DNA of 64,000 bases from Roseofilum capinflatum BLCC-M114 (lineage in GTDB: Bacteria; Cyanobacteriota; Cyanobacteriia; Cyanobacteriales; Desertifilaceae). The stretch spans positions 31,051 through 95,050 of the forward strand of contig NZ_JAQOSO010000120.1 in NCBI RefSeq assembly GCF_030068505.1. Direction: 5' to 3'. The notes under the pieces were generated by a model. That model saw nothing but the letters and a program-made list of their open reading frames with translations, had not been told where the DNA came from and did not search any database. Positions 35,931-44,259 of the stretch are shown piece by piece. Position numbers and translations under genes: made by a program. Each line of letters opens with the position of its first letter. Within the stretch, counting starts at the first letter, position 1.

Positions 35931-36344
35931 AAGGCAATATTAGGTAAGGAACTTATGGAACTTGATACTGGTATAGGGTGTAAGATACTTCTTATGCTAA
36001 ATCAACCCTCTGAGTTTTGTGTAGCGGTAAGGCTGAAGCTTGTTGAAATCTTTAAAATTGTCCCCCTATTCCATCAGTTATATGAAGTTTTGATGAAGTT
36101 AGGTTAGGAACTAACGATAGGATTTACACTGAAAGATAGATCCAATAAATGTAACAATGAATCTGAAAAGGTCAGTGAATTGATGAAACGAGCGATCGCC
36201 AACGGGTCAATCCCTGAACTATGAACTATCTGAAGATGTCTTGGGTCAGATGCCTCTTTTTGGCAAGAAGTAATGGGATAACCGTTGCCACCCAGAGTTA
36301 ATGCACTTAAACTAGGTTTGTTTCGGAATACATCCGGATGATCC
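35931..36344. other. Non-coding interval
   Basis: AT-rich upstream of the sugar transferase. A minus frame at 36104-36379 lacks protein character and overlaps the next gene. No repeat family recognised. Confidence 0.35.
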
Positions 36345-36980
36345 ATGGCTATCGAGCCAAATGTCCCATACTCCGTCATAACATCTTGTGAACTTCACCG
36401 ACTACGATCGCAAATGGATAGCAATAATCTAAACTGCTACCAATCTTCTCCTTCCCCAAGATCTGCCTCGACTTCACATCATGGAGTTCATGGAGTTCAG
36501 GGGAATCCCAAACATAACCCATCTCATACTCGCAAACTTGGTCAAACGGTGTTAGAGGTGTCCGATCTCGATCCCTTGAGTCAATTAAAATCAGGAAAAT
36601 TGTTGATGGTCAATAAGAGCCGTCGCAATGGACTGATCGTCTATAAGCGCTATCATGCAGAATTTGCCGGCCCTGGGGCGGCGGTAGGTGGAAACTGTGA
36701 TTCAGATTGTCATGGGTTCTTACCTGTGGGCAATCTCGATCTCGTATCCCCAGAAAATTGGGAGGAGCGAAGGCAGGCTTATTTAATTCGCCTTCAATGG
36801 ATTCGCTTTACCCACCAATTTACGGATCAAACCATCCCTCTCAATCGGGCGCAAAAGATTCTTCAGCATTTTGAAGCGTTTTTCGGCGCAAAAACTTTGT
36901 CCACCATACCTGATGAGGCTTTATCCTTGATGGTGGGCGTTTTTCCAGAGACGATTCATGAGGCTCGATTGCTCAGTTGA
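36345..36980 (+). CDS. Conserved-looking cytosolic protein, unknown function
   Basis: 211 residues; an ATG at 36414 may be the true start, giving 188. The first 70 residues are Ser/His/Asn-rich and disordered. The folded part begins at TVLEVSDLDPLSQLKSGKLLMVNKSRRNGLIVYKRYHAEFAGPG. Two cysteines occur in GGNCDSDCHGFLP. The C-terminal half is helical (FTDQTIPLNRAQKILQHFEAFFG). No signal or membrane segment. No named family recognised. It converges on hisC, with three bases between the stops. Confidence 0.6.
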   Translation: MAIEPNVPYSVITSCELHRLRSQMDSNNLNCYQSSPSPRSASTSHHGVHGVQGNPKHNPSHTRKLGQTVLEVSDLDPLSQLKSGKLLMVNKSRRNGLIVYKRYHAEFAGPGAAVGGNCDSDCHGFLPVGNLDLVSPENWEERRQAYLIRLQWIRFTHQFTDQTIPLNRAQKILQHFEAFFGAKTLSTIPDEALSLMVGVFPETIHEARLLS

Positions 36981-36983
36981 GTG

Positions 36984-38132
36984 TCAGTTAGGGATGGCAA
37001 CTGAGGCAAAAAGGCTGTTGAGTCTGTGGTACGTGCGTTGATTTTCGTCAGGATTGCCAATGGTAATCCTTAGTCCTCCACCGGTATGACGAATCAGAGT
37101 GCCTTGGGTTTTGAGACGATCGCCGATTTCTTGATGAGTCAGTTGGGCTGTAGAATTTAGGCGAGCGTAGAGAAAATTAGCTGCACTTGGCCAAACTTGC
37201 AGCAGAGAAATTTGGTTTAATCGATCCTTGAGGTGTTCTCTCTCTTGTAATAGGGGGCCAATGGTGCTGAGAAGGGGTTGACGATTTTGGAGTACCAACA
37301 GGGCTGCCAGTTGGGAAAAGGTAGGTAAGTTATAAGGCAGGCGGACTTTTTCTAGGGCCTCAATCAATTCAGGGTGAGCAATTGCATAACCGACGCGATG
37401 GGAGGCTAACCGGAAGGCTTTAGAAAAGGTGCGTAGAATCACCCAATTGGGGTGTTGATCCAATTCAGGGACAAGGGTGTGTTGACTAAATTCAAAATAG
37501 GCTTCGTCAATCACCACCAAAATTTCTGGAGGCAATTGTTTTAACCACTGGATTTCTTCAGGGGTCAGGGGGTTACCGGTGGGGGAGTTGGGATGTACCA
37601 TAAACACCACCCGAATCGGAGGATTATGGGCTTCTAGAGCATTTTGAGCCGCTTGCAGATTGGTTTCAAAGGTTTGGGGATGGCGATCGACGGTAACAAC
37701 GGGAATCCCCAAGGTTTGGGCTAAAATCCCATACATGGAGAAGGTGGGATTAGCGGTTAAAATCCCGGCGCTCTCACCTAAACAAGTGGCCATCAGGATG
37801 GAGCGAATCAGTTCATCGGAGCCGTTTCCTAGGCAAATGTGATCGGGGGAAAGGGCAGAGTCTGGAGTGATTTGGGCGGATTCGTTGACATATTGGGCGA
37901 TCGCCTCTTTTAATTCATGATGACTGCCATCGGGATAGCGATTAGCCTCTAGGGGATGCACATAGAGCTGGGCTAATTTCTGTTTCAGGTCTTCGGGTAA
38001 ATCATGGGCGCTTTCATTCGTATCAAGTCGATCCAACATTTGGGAATGACTCGCCGCATCTCCGGTGATGCTTCCTGGATGGGGTTTATAGGCACTCAGT
38101 TGGGCGATCGCCGGACGAATGAAAGACAACAT
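36984..38132 (-). CDS. hisC: Histidinol-phosphate aminotransferase
   Basis: 382 residues. Class I/II PLP aminotransferase fold: [62 protein letters not shown], and the PLP lysine in [18 protein letters not shown]. The NESA and SDELI patterns fit HisC, which makes histidinol phosphate from imidazole acetol phosphate. Length is normal. Related aromatic aminotransferases cannot be fully excluded. Confidence 0.9.
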   Translation of the reverse strand: MLSFIRPAIAQLSAYKPHPGSITGDAASHSQMLDRLDTNESAHDLPEDLKQKLAQLYVHPLEANRYPDGSHHELKEAIAQYVNESAQITPDSALSPDHICLGNGSDELIRSILMATCLGESAGILTANPTFSMYGILAQTLGIPVVTVDRHPQTFETNLQAAQNALEAHNPPIRVVFMVHPNSPTGNPLTPEEIQWLKQLPPEILVVIDEAYFEFSQHTLVPELDQHPNWVILRTFSKAFRLASHRVGYAIAHPELIEALEKVRLPYNLPTFSQLAALLVLQNRQPLLSTIGPLLQEREHLKDRLNQISLLQVWPSAANFLYARLNSTAQLTHQEIGDRLKTQGTLIRHTGGGLRITIGNPDENQRTYHRLNSLFASVAIPN

Positions 38133-38222
38133 AAACTTAAGGAACTCATAAGTAGCGGTGAAGATAAAATTAGCATATCAAATTTTATAGCGCTGGTAAT
38201 GGGTAATGGGGAAACTCCTGTG

Positions 38223-38885
38223 TTAAGTGATTCCCGGTAAGAAATTTTGAATCCCTTGCCAAATTTGGGGCAGTCGATCGCCTAATCCATGATCGCTCTC
38301 TAACTCGATTAGCTTCACCCCAGGTCGGCTCTGGGCATAGTCTCGGCTCTGTTGAATGGGAATCACCTCATCATTTAATCCATGAAAAATCAGGGTCGGG
38401 ACAGCACGGGTGAGAGCGGAAGGGGGATATTCAAGCAAATCGGGGATTAAGCCATAGTGTAGGGGGAGCGCTTTCTGTTCTCCATAATGATAAATCGGCC
38501 AATAGCCCTGGTTTTGCCAGTCTTGCCGTTCTGAGGCTGTAAATTGAGCCATCCAATAAGCATAAAATTCAAAAGCAGGAGCCAGTAAAACTAACCCCTG
38601 CACTTGAGGATACCGTTGTCCCAACCAAGCGGCTGTTAATCCCCCAAAACTCGAACCCATGATATAAACTGGCGTTTCTGGGGAGGGGAATAAACCAGCC
38701 ACCTGTTGCAATTGCCGAGTTAAGGTCAGATGGGAAAAATCCCCTTGATTGAGATCGGGGACATGGAGGGTGAGATGGCGATCACTAAATTTTTGGGCGA
38801 TCGCCTTTGCCTTAAAGGACTCAGGAGAAGATGCAAACCCATGAAGATAGAAATAGAGCGCTTGGCGCGGTAATGGGGAAACCAT
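38223..38885 (-). CDS. YqiA/YcfP-type alpha/beta hydrolase
   Basis: 220 residues. YFYLHGFASSPESFKAKAIAQ at the N terminus and YIMGSSFGGLTAAWLGQ (nucleophile serine in GSSFGG) are characteristic, as are PTLIFHGLNDEVIPIQQS and ELESDHGLGDRL, which give the acid and His of the triad. Members are cytosolic esterases of unclear role. It starts 53 bases before a solitary family E end and GACATGAA repeat region. Confidence 0.88.
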   Translation of the reverse strand: MVSPLPRQALYFYLHGFASSPESFKAKAIAQKFSDRHLTLHVPDLNQGDFSHLTLTRQLQQVAGLFPSPETPVYIMGSSFGGLTAAWLGQRYPQVQGLVLLAPAFEFYAYWMAQFTASERQDWQNQGYWPIYHYGEQKALPLHYGLIPDLLEYPPSALTRAVPTLIFHGLNDEVIPIQQSRDYAQSRPGVKLIELESDHGLGDRLPQIWQGIQNFLPGIT

Positions 38886-38918
38886 GACAGCTAGATTACA
38901 CTCCCAAGGACAGATTTG

Positions 38919-39075
38919 ATATCAAGTCCGGTTAAACCCTTGTCATTGCGACCGGAGGGCAGCATTCGCGCTGCGTGCAAGCTTCGCTTTCATGTCGGCG
39001 ACAGCCGAAACGCTACAATTAGCTATCTGGATCGAGATTGCTTCATTCCACTTCGTTCCATTCGCAATGACATAA
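38919..39075. repeat. Composite repeat: solitary family E end, GACATGAA hairpin and ATTGCTTC...GCAATGAC element
   Basis: GATATCAAGTCCGGT at about 38919 is a family E end without its partner. A GACATGAA hairpin is inverted at 38989-39010. GAGATTGCTTC...CGTTCCATTCGCAATGAC, a core also present at about 63016-63055, follows. Confidence 0.7.
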
Positions 39076-39092
39076 ATGACATACTATAAACC

Positions 39093-39644
39093 TTAGAATT
39101 GAGAATTATCCAAATTCCGATTATTCCCACCCGGTCGATTACCCCGACGATTTCCTGGGCCATTGGAAAAGCGATCGCGCCTTTGATTCATCATCTCGCC
39201 AAACTGTTGCCGTTGACTCTCATCCAGCACACCGCGAATCTCCATCATGCTCTCAAAATGCAGATTTCCCATTTGTTGAGCCAACTGTTGCACCTGCTGA
39301 TGTTGGGCCCGAATTTGGTTCTCATTAGCATTTCCCGTCATTAAATTCCGCAACTGCTCGCGAGCTTGCTGCGTCGCTTCTCGACTTTGGCTCAATTGGG
39401 GTTCATAGCGCTCTCGAATGGCTTGAATTTGCTGTTGCTGTTGTTCCGACAGATTCAACTGTTGCATCAATCTCCCCTGGGGATTAGGGCCCCGTTGGCC
39501 AGGGCCTCCCCGTTGAGCGATCATCGTACCCTGACGATCCCAATTGCCGTGGGGTTGAGCTTGAGCCATTCCCCCACCCAGAACCAACACAGTTAAAGTA
39601 ACAGCACACACACGAGCGATAGACATAGGTTTAACCGACATCAT
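39093..39644 (-). CDS. Spy/CpxP-like periplasmic protein
   Basis: 183 residues. Signal peptide to about residue 29 (GGGMAQA). The helical core has two LTxxQ-like repeats (LNLSEQQQQQIQAIRE and LDESQRQQFGEMMNQ), which in Spy/CpxP proteins form a cradle binding unfolded proteins or metals. The ends are Gly/Arg/Asn-rich and disordered. It follows the sigma/anti-sigma pair on the same strand with a 34-base gap, suggesting it is part of an envelope-stress regulon. Confidence 0.82.
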   Translation of the reverse strand: MMSVKPMSIARVCAVTLTVLVLGGGMAQAQPHGNWDRQGTMIAQRGGPGQRGPNPQGRLMQQLNLSEQQQQQIQAIRERYEPQLSQSREATQQAREQLRNLMTGNANENQIRAQHQQVQQLAQQMGNLHFESMMEIRGVLDESQRQQFGEMMNQRRDRFSNGPGNRRGNRPGGNNRNLDNSQF

Positions 39645-39678
39645 GTTACAAGACCTCTAAGATTGATTGAATGAAAAA

Positions 39679-40068
39679 CTAATTAGATGGGGCATCTTCC
39701 CATAGAAACCACGGATCTTCGACAGAGGAAGAGGGTTGACCGATCCCTTGCCAAGTGTCTTGGAGAAATTGATCTAAGGATGCAATTTCTGCTTCCGATA
39801 GGGGTTGGCTGGCCATTTGGGTAGACCAGCGAGCATATCCACCGATCGCCAAAACCACACTCGCGGCGATCGCCCCGAAAACCCACACTTTTTTCCGGCT
39901 GCGGGTTACCCTCTTTTCAGGATCGAGGCTCTGAATTTCTTGCATCATCCGATCTTCGAGTTCCATCCCCTCCGATGGAGGGCAAGACCGATATTGATGC
40001 AGAAACGCCACCAGGCGATCGTCTTTTTCCTGGTCACCCGATGAAGAGTGAGAATCGATCGGCTTCAT
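39679..40068 (-). CDS. Putative membrane anti-sigma factor
   Basis: 129 residues. An N-terminal cytosolic segment of about 60 residues, one membrane helix (VWVFGAIAASVVLAIGGYA, about residues 62-80), and a short periplasmic tail. Its start overlaps the sigma-factor stop by four bases (ATGA), the classic coupling of ECF sigma factors with their anti-sigma factors. No HxxxCxxC zinc motif is seen, so it is not a ZAS-type. The role is inferred from position and topology. Confidence 0.7.
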   Translation of the reverse strand: MKPIDSHSSSGDQEKDDRLVAFLHQYRSCPPSEGMELEDRMMQEIQSLDPEKRVTRSRKKVWVFGAIAASVVLAIGGYARWSTQMASQPLSEAEIASLDQFLQDTWQGIGQPSSSVEDPWFLWEDAPSN

Positions 40069-40661
40069 AATTGCACTCCCTGTTCTTCCAAAAAGTTACG
40101 CATAGCTGCTCGGCTATGAAATAACCTAGATTTCACTGTCCCCACAGGAATCTGTAAAACCTGGGCAATTTCCTTTTGCGGCAGATCTTCCAAATCATGC
40201 AAAACCAGAACCGTGCGGTGTTCCCAGGTCAATTGCTCCAGACCCCGACGCACCAAATCTTGGTAATGAAGCTGCATTAAATCTGATGTGTCTTCAGACA
40301 CAGACAGAAGATCCACATTCAAAGACAATTGATTTTGTTTGGCCAATTGTCGCCGTTCATCCGAGGCTACATTGCAAGTAATTCGGTAGAGCCAAGTAGA
40401 AAACTTGGCTGTTTTCCGAAACTTGGGTAGTCCTTTCCAGGCTCGCAAAAACACCTCCTGAACTAAATCATCCAAGTGAGACGGCCCACAAAGTTGATAG
40501 AGGGTAGAGCGCACCTGCAATTGATAACGGCGATATAATGGGCGATAGCTCTGGGGATCTCCCTGAAGACATTGATGGACTAATTGTGAGTCATTCTCTA
40601 AGGCTTCTGACGCACCCTGGCTTAGGTGAGTCCCCCAAAGATGAGCTAATCTAGCAACCAC
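40065..40661 (-). CDS. ECF-type RNA polymerase sigma factor
   Basis: 198 residues from a GTG start. Region 2 is LDDLVQEVFLRAWKGLPKFRKTAKFSTWLYRITCN, binding the polymerase and the -10 element. Region 4 is LEDLPQKEIAQVLQIPVGTVKSRLFHSRAAM, binding -35. Sigma 1 and 3 regions are absent, as in ECF factors. It is coupled to a single-helix membrane protein and a Spy-like protein. A self-regulated promoter upstream is likely but not identified. Confidence 0.93.
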   Translation of the reverse strand: MVARLAHLWGTHLSQGASEALENDSQLVHQCLQGDPQSYRPLYRRYQLQVRSTLYQLCGPSHLDDLVQEVFLRAWKGLPKFRKTAKFSTWLYRITCNVASDERRQLAKQNQLSLNVDLLSVSEDTSDLMQLHYQDLVRRGLEQLTWEHRTVLVLHDLEDLPQKEIAQVLQIPVGTVKSRLFHSRAAMRNFLEEQGVQL

Positions 40662-40820
40662 TAAACCCGTTCCTCGTCATTGGTGATTTCTGTATATTTA
40701 GACTGTGGGGAGGGACAGAAGGTTCAATCGGGTCAGTGATAAATTTAAAGTCTAGAGATTTAAATTCTAGATAAAATAAAAGATTACAAATCACCCATCT
40801 TGTCTAACCCTTAACAATCT

Positions 40821-42020
40821 ATGGATTTACTAGAGTATCAGGCTAAGGAATTATTTGCGGAGATTGGCATTCCTATCTTGCCGTCTCAGTGCATCAACCA
40901 TCCGGCTGACTTGAAAGGATTGAAGATTCCCTATCCCGTGGTCTTAAAATCCCAAGTGCGTGCCGGAGGTCGGGGTCGGGCCGGAGGGGTGAAATTTGCC
41001 GAAAATACCATTGATGCGGTGGCTGCGGCCCAGGCGATCGTCAATTTGCCGATTATGGGCGATTATCCAGATGTGATTTTAGCTGAGGCTAAATACAATG
41101 CCGATCGCGAACTTTATTTAGCAGTAGTGTTGGATACCCATGCCAGGCGACCGGTGCTGTTAGGCTCCAACAAAGGCGGTGTCGATCTCGATGCAGTGAT
41201 GGAACACATGCAAGTAGTGGTGGTCGATCAGGGCTTTTCGCCGTTTTATGCTCGCCGTTTGGTGTTGAAGATGGGACTCCAAGGGCGATTAATTCAATCG
41301 GTCAGCCAGATTATTGAAAAAATGTATCGGTTGTTTGTCGATAAAGATCTGGATCTGGTGGAAATTAATCCGTTGGGCGTGAGTCCTGATGGTAGTGTGA
41401 TGGCTTTAGATGGTAAGGTAACGGTGAATGACGAGGCCTTAAACCGCCATCGAGATTGGGTGAAATTGTGGATTAAAAATGATTCTAGCTTCATCGATCC
41501 GCCTCCATTGACCTCAAGTAAGAATGGCGATCGCCCCCCGGAAGAAGATGGAGTTCAGGATTTGGGCTTCCATCTTATGGATTTAGAGGGCACTATAGGG
41601 GTTTTATCGAATGGGACAGGATTGATGATGGCTACCCTGGATTTAATCTATAGTAGCGGTGGCCATCCCGCCCGATGTTTAGATATTGCTGGGGACTTTC
41701 AAGGGGGATGGTTGGCTGATGAACTGTGCGATCGGATTGAGCGAGGATTGGAATTGGTACTCGATCAGGAGGAAGTGGAGATTTTGTTGGTGAATTTGAT
41801 GAGCAGCTTAACGCCGAGCGATCGCATTGTTGAAGCGATCATAAAAGGATTAGAGCGGCGATCGCGATCGGTGACGAATTCTAACGTTCCGGTTATTCTG
41901 AGGCTGGTTGGAGATGCCTTGAGTCCGGAGATCGAAGAGCGGTTAGCTCAGTTTCAAATGACTTGGATAGAAGACCTAGAAGCAGCGATTAAAGCGGCTT
42001 TGGTTCCCAGTCAACAGTAA
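40821..42020 (+). CDS. sucC: Succinate-CoA ligase (ADP-forming) beta subunit
   Basis: 399 residues. ATP-grasp fold: MDLLEYQAKELFAEIGIPILPSQ, KSQVRAGGRGRAGGVKFA, LAEAKYNADRELYLAVVLD, DLVEINPLGV, then the C-terminal ligase domain with GTIGVLSNGTGLMMATLDLI, ARCLDIAGDFQGGW. It makes succinyl-CoA and ADP from succinate, CoA and ATP, or the reverse, in central carbon metabolism. sucD follows after 31 bases. Confidence 0.93.
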   Translation: MDLLEYQAKELFAEIGIPILPSQCINHPADLKGLKIPYPVVLKSQVRAGGRGRAGGVKFAENTIDAVAAAQAIVNLPIMGDYPDVILAEAKYNADRELYLAVVLDTHARRPVLLGSNKGGVDLDAVMEHMQVVVVDQGFSPFYARRLVLKMGLQGRLIQSVSQIIEKMYRLFVDKDLDLVEINPLGVSPDGSVMALDGKVTVNDEALNRHRDWVKLWIKNDSSFIDPPPLTSSKNGDRPPEEDGVQDLGFHLMDLEGTIGVLSNGTGLMMATLDLIYSSGGHPARCLDIAGDFQGGWLADELCDRIERGLELVLDQEEVEILLVNLMSSLTPSDRIVEAIIKGLERRSRSVTNSNVPVILRLVGDALSPEIEERLAQFQMTWIEDLEAAIKAALVPSQQ

Positions 42021-42051
42021 GTGTTCCCTCAAATAAGTGCCCTAATTACCC

Positions 42052-42999
42052 ATGAACTTTAGTCATACTCAAAAAGTATTAGTCCAAGGAATTACCCAGG
42101 CCTTAGGACGAGTCCATGCCCGGTTAATGAAAGAGTATGGCACGAATGTGGTGGCGGGGGTGAGCGCAGGAGAAGGGGGCCAAGAAATTGAAGGCATTCC
42201 TACGTTTGATTTGGTGGAAGAGGCGGTTCATCGGGTGGAGGGGATTGATACCTCGTTGATTTTTGTACCGCCCTATGAAATGCTAGATGCGGCTCTAGAG
42301 GCGATCGCCGCCGGAATTCGCCATCTGATTTTAATTCCCTCTGGGATGCCTCCCCTGGATATGGTGAAGTTACTTCGCAAAGCCGAAGTCACAGAAACCT
42401 TGGTGTTGGGGCCCAACTGTCCGGGGATTATTGTCCCTGGTCAAGTGCTACTGGGAACCCATCCTAGCCAATGTTATACTCCCGGTCGCATTGGTCTGAT
42501 TAGTTGCGCCGATACTCTGACCTATCAGGTGGCTTTAGAGTTAAGTAAAGCAGGATTCGGTCAATCGGTAGGGGTGGGTTTAGGCCGAGAAACGATTTTA
42601 GGGTCTTCGTTTGCCCAATGGTTACAGATTTTAGAAGAAGACGACCAAACCGATGCGATCGTTTTAGTGGGTGAGATTGATGGGTTAGGGGGAGAGGAAC
42701 AAGCGGCCGAATACATCATAGAAGCCATTGATAAACCCGTGGTCGCTTATTTAGCGGGTCAACGGGCCCCCCAACCCCGTCGTAAGGGCCATGCAGCGAC
42801 TTTGATTGCGTCTCGGTTATTGGTCACTGAGATGAAAGCCGGACGGGGGTCAATGGTGAGTAAAGATATTAGCGATCGCAAGTTAGAAGCGTTTAAGGCG
42901 GGTAAAATTCCTGTGGCCGAGAAACCGGCGGATATTCCTAAGTTGCTTAAGACTCAATTAAGACGGACTTCATCCGCGAAGAATACGAAGAAGTCGTAA
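42052..42999 (+). CDS. sucD: Succinate-CoA ligase alpha subunit
   Basis: 315 residues. The CoA-binding Rossmann domain has VLVQGITQALGRVHARLMKEYGTNVVAGV. LVLGPNCPGIIVPGQVLLG and VALVGEIDGLGG-like VLVGEIDGLGGEEQAAEYI are family motifs. The phosphorylated histidine should be in RKGHAATLIASRLL (GHA). Slightly longer than bacterial norms because of a Lys-rich tail. It forms the heterotetramer with SucC. Confidence 0.93.
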   Translation: MNFSHTQKVLVQGITQALGRVHARLMKEYGTNVVAGVSAGEGGQEIEGIPTFDLVEEAVHRVEGIDTSLIFVPPYEMLDAALEAIAAGIRHLILIPSGMPPLDMVKLLRKAEVTETLVLGPNCPGIIVPGQVLLGTHPSQCYTPGRIGLISCADTLTYQVALELSKAGFGQSVGVGLGRETILGSSFAQWLQILEEDDQTDAIVLVGEIDGLGGEEQAAEYIIEAIDKPVVAYLAGQRAPQPRRKGHAATLIASRLLVTEMKAGRGSMVSKDISDRKLEAFKAGKIPVAEKPADIPKLLKTQLRRTSSAKNTKKS

Positions 43000-43095
43000 G
43001 CGATCGCCAGAGAAAAAGGTTACAGTTTTGGAAACATGACTGCCAAATCCTAGTCCCAGAAGCTAGGCTGATAGTTAAGCTTTAGATTAAGGATT

Positions 43096-44043
43096 ATGGC
43101 AAACGAACTGGCAATCCGGACTTGTGGACTGACCAAGCAATTTGACCGCCATATCGCGGTCAACGATCTAGATTTAGAAGTCGGACGCGGTGAGGTCTAC
43201 GGTTTAATTGGCCCCAATGGTGCAGGGAAAACGACCTTAATTCGCATGTTGGCAGCGGCCGAAGAACCGACAACTGGGGAAATTTACATTAACGGCGATC
43301 GCCTCCTCAGAGACCATTCTAACCCCACCCTCAAACGGCGCATTGGTTATCTACCCGACGATTTCCCCGTGTATGACGATCTCACCGTTTGGGACTATTT
43401 AGACTATTTTGCCCGCTTATATCAACTCAAAGACCCCCGCCGTCGGCAACGCCTCTATGATGTGCTAGAACTGGTACAACTGGGCAATAAGCGCAATAGT
43501 CAGATTTCCACCCTCTCGCGGGGGATGAAACAACGGCTTTCCTTAGCTCGAACCATTATCCATGAACCGATTGTGTTATTGCTCGATGAACCGGTGTCCG
43601 GCTTAGATCCCATTGCGCGAATGCAGTTTCGGGAAATTATCAAAGTTCTGCAAGAAGCAGGAATGACCGTTTTAATTTCCTCCCATGTCCTCAGTGACTT
43701 GGCAGAACTCTGTACGTCCGTGGGTATCATGGAATTGGGCTACTTAGTCGAAAGCACAACTCTAAAAGATTTGTATCAGCGCTTAAGTCGTCAACAAATC
43801 TCGATCGCCACCTTGGGATCTCAAGATGCCTTGATTACAGAACTGAAACAGTTTTCCCAGGTGGACGGATGGGAAACCCTCTCATCGGGTCATTTGCGGG
43901 TGAACTTTAACGGAACCCCAGAAGAGAGCGCCCAGTTATTGCGATCGCTCATTAGCGCTAATTTACCCATAACTGAGTTTTACTCTACCCAGGAAGATTT
44001 AGAAACCATCTTCCTGAAATTGGGTCATAAGCAAGCATCTTAA
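43096..44043 (+). CDS. ABC transporter ATP-binding protein (gliding/export type)
   Basis: 315 residues. Walker A GPNGAGKTTLIRML, Q loop GYLPDDFPVYDDLTVWDYL, signature STLSRGMKQRLSLARTI, Walker B VLLLDEPVSGLDP, H-loop ISSHVLSDLAEL, and a C-terminal regulatory segment of about 90 residues. This is the CcmA/GldA-like class that pairs with a separate permease. The matching permease begins at 45450, displaced about 1.4 kb by an IsrB element. The stop lies at the edge of that element. Confidence 0.93.
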   Translation: MANELAIRTCGLTKQFDRHIAVNDLDLEVGRGEVYGLIGPNGAGKTTLIRMLAAAEEPTTGEIYINGDRLLRDHSNPTLKRRIGYLPDDFPVYDDLTVWDYLDYFARLYQLKDPRRRQRLYDVLELVQLGNKRNSQISTLSRGMKQRLSLARTIIHEPIVLLLDEPVSGLDPIARMQFREIIKVLQEAGMTVLISSHVLSDLAELCTSVGIMELGYLVESTTLKDLYQRLSRQQISIATLGSQDALITELKQFSQVDGWETLSSGHLRVNFNGTPEESAQLLRSLISANLPITEFYSTQEDLETIFLKLGHKQAS

Positions 44044-44049
44044 GTTAAT

Positions 44050-44259
44050 GCCCTCTGTAAAGGATATGTCACTGACTCCGGGCTGAAGCCACGGAGATTG
44101 AAAACAGCCAAGTTTTCGTAGTAGTGACTAGACCGCCGCGCCAAACAATCCCACACACTTCCGAATACTTCCCTAGTTCGGATTATCTGTAAGCCTGTTG
44201 GTTCAGGCGTTGGGTTAAGCCAAGACATGGTTTGTTTGGTGGTCAAAGGGACTTAAACA
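44050..44259 (+). ncRNA. Predicted omega RNA of the IsrB element
   Basis: The stretch just 5' of isrB folds as a three-way junction. GTCACT (44068-44073) pairs with AGTGAC (44123-44128) and encloses two hairpins: CTCCG/CGGAG (44076-44096, inner GGCT/AGCC) and GAAAAC/GTTTTC (44100-44117). Further hairpins are CCGAA/TTCGG (44161-44181) and GCCTG/CAGGC (44193-44208). Position and structure fit known IscB/IsrB guide RNAs, which lie upstream of the gene with the guide at their 5' end. The 5' boundary and guide are not determined here; the guide would come from sequence around 44024-44055. Confidence 0.72.

Noticed and set aside
36104..36379. 91-codon minus frame
   Set aside because: Overlaps the start of a better gene and has no family character.
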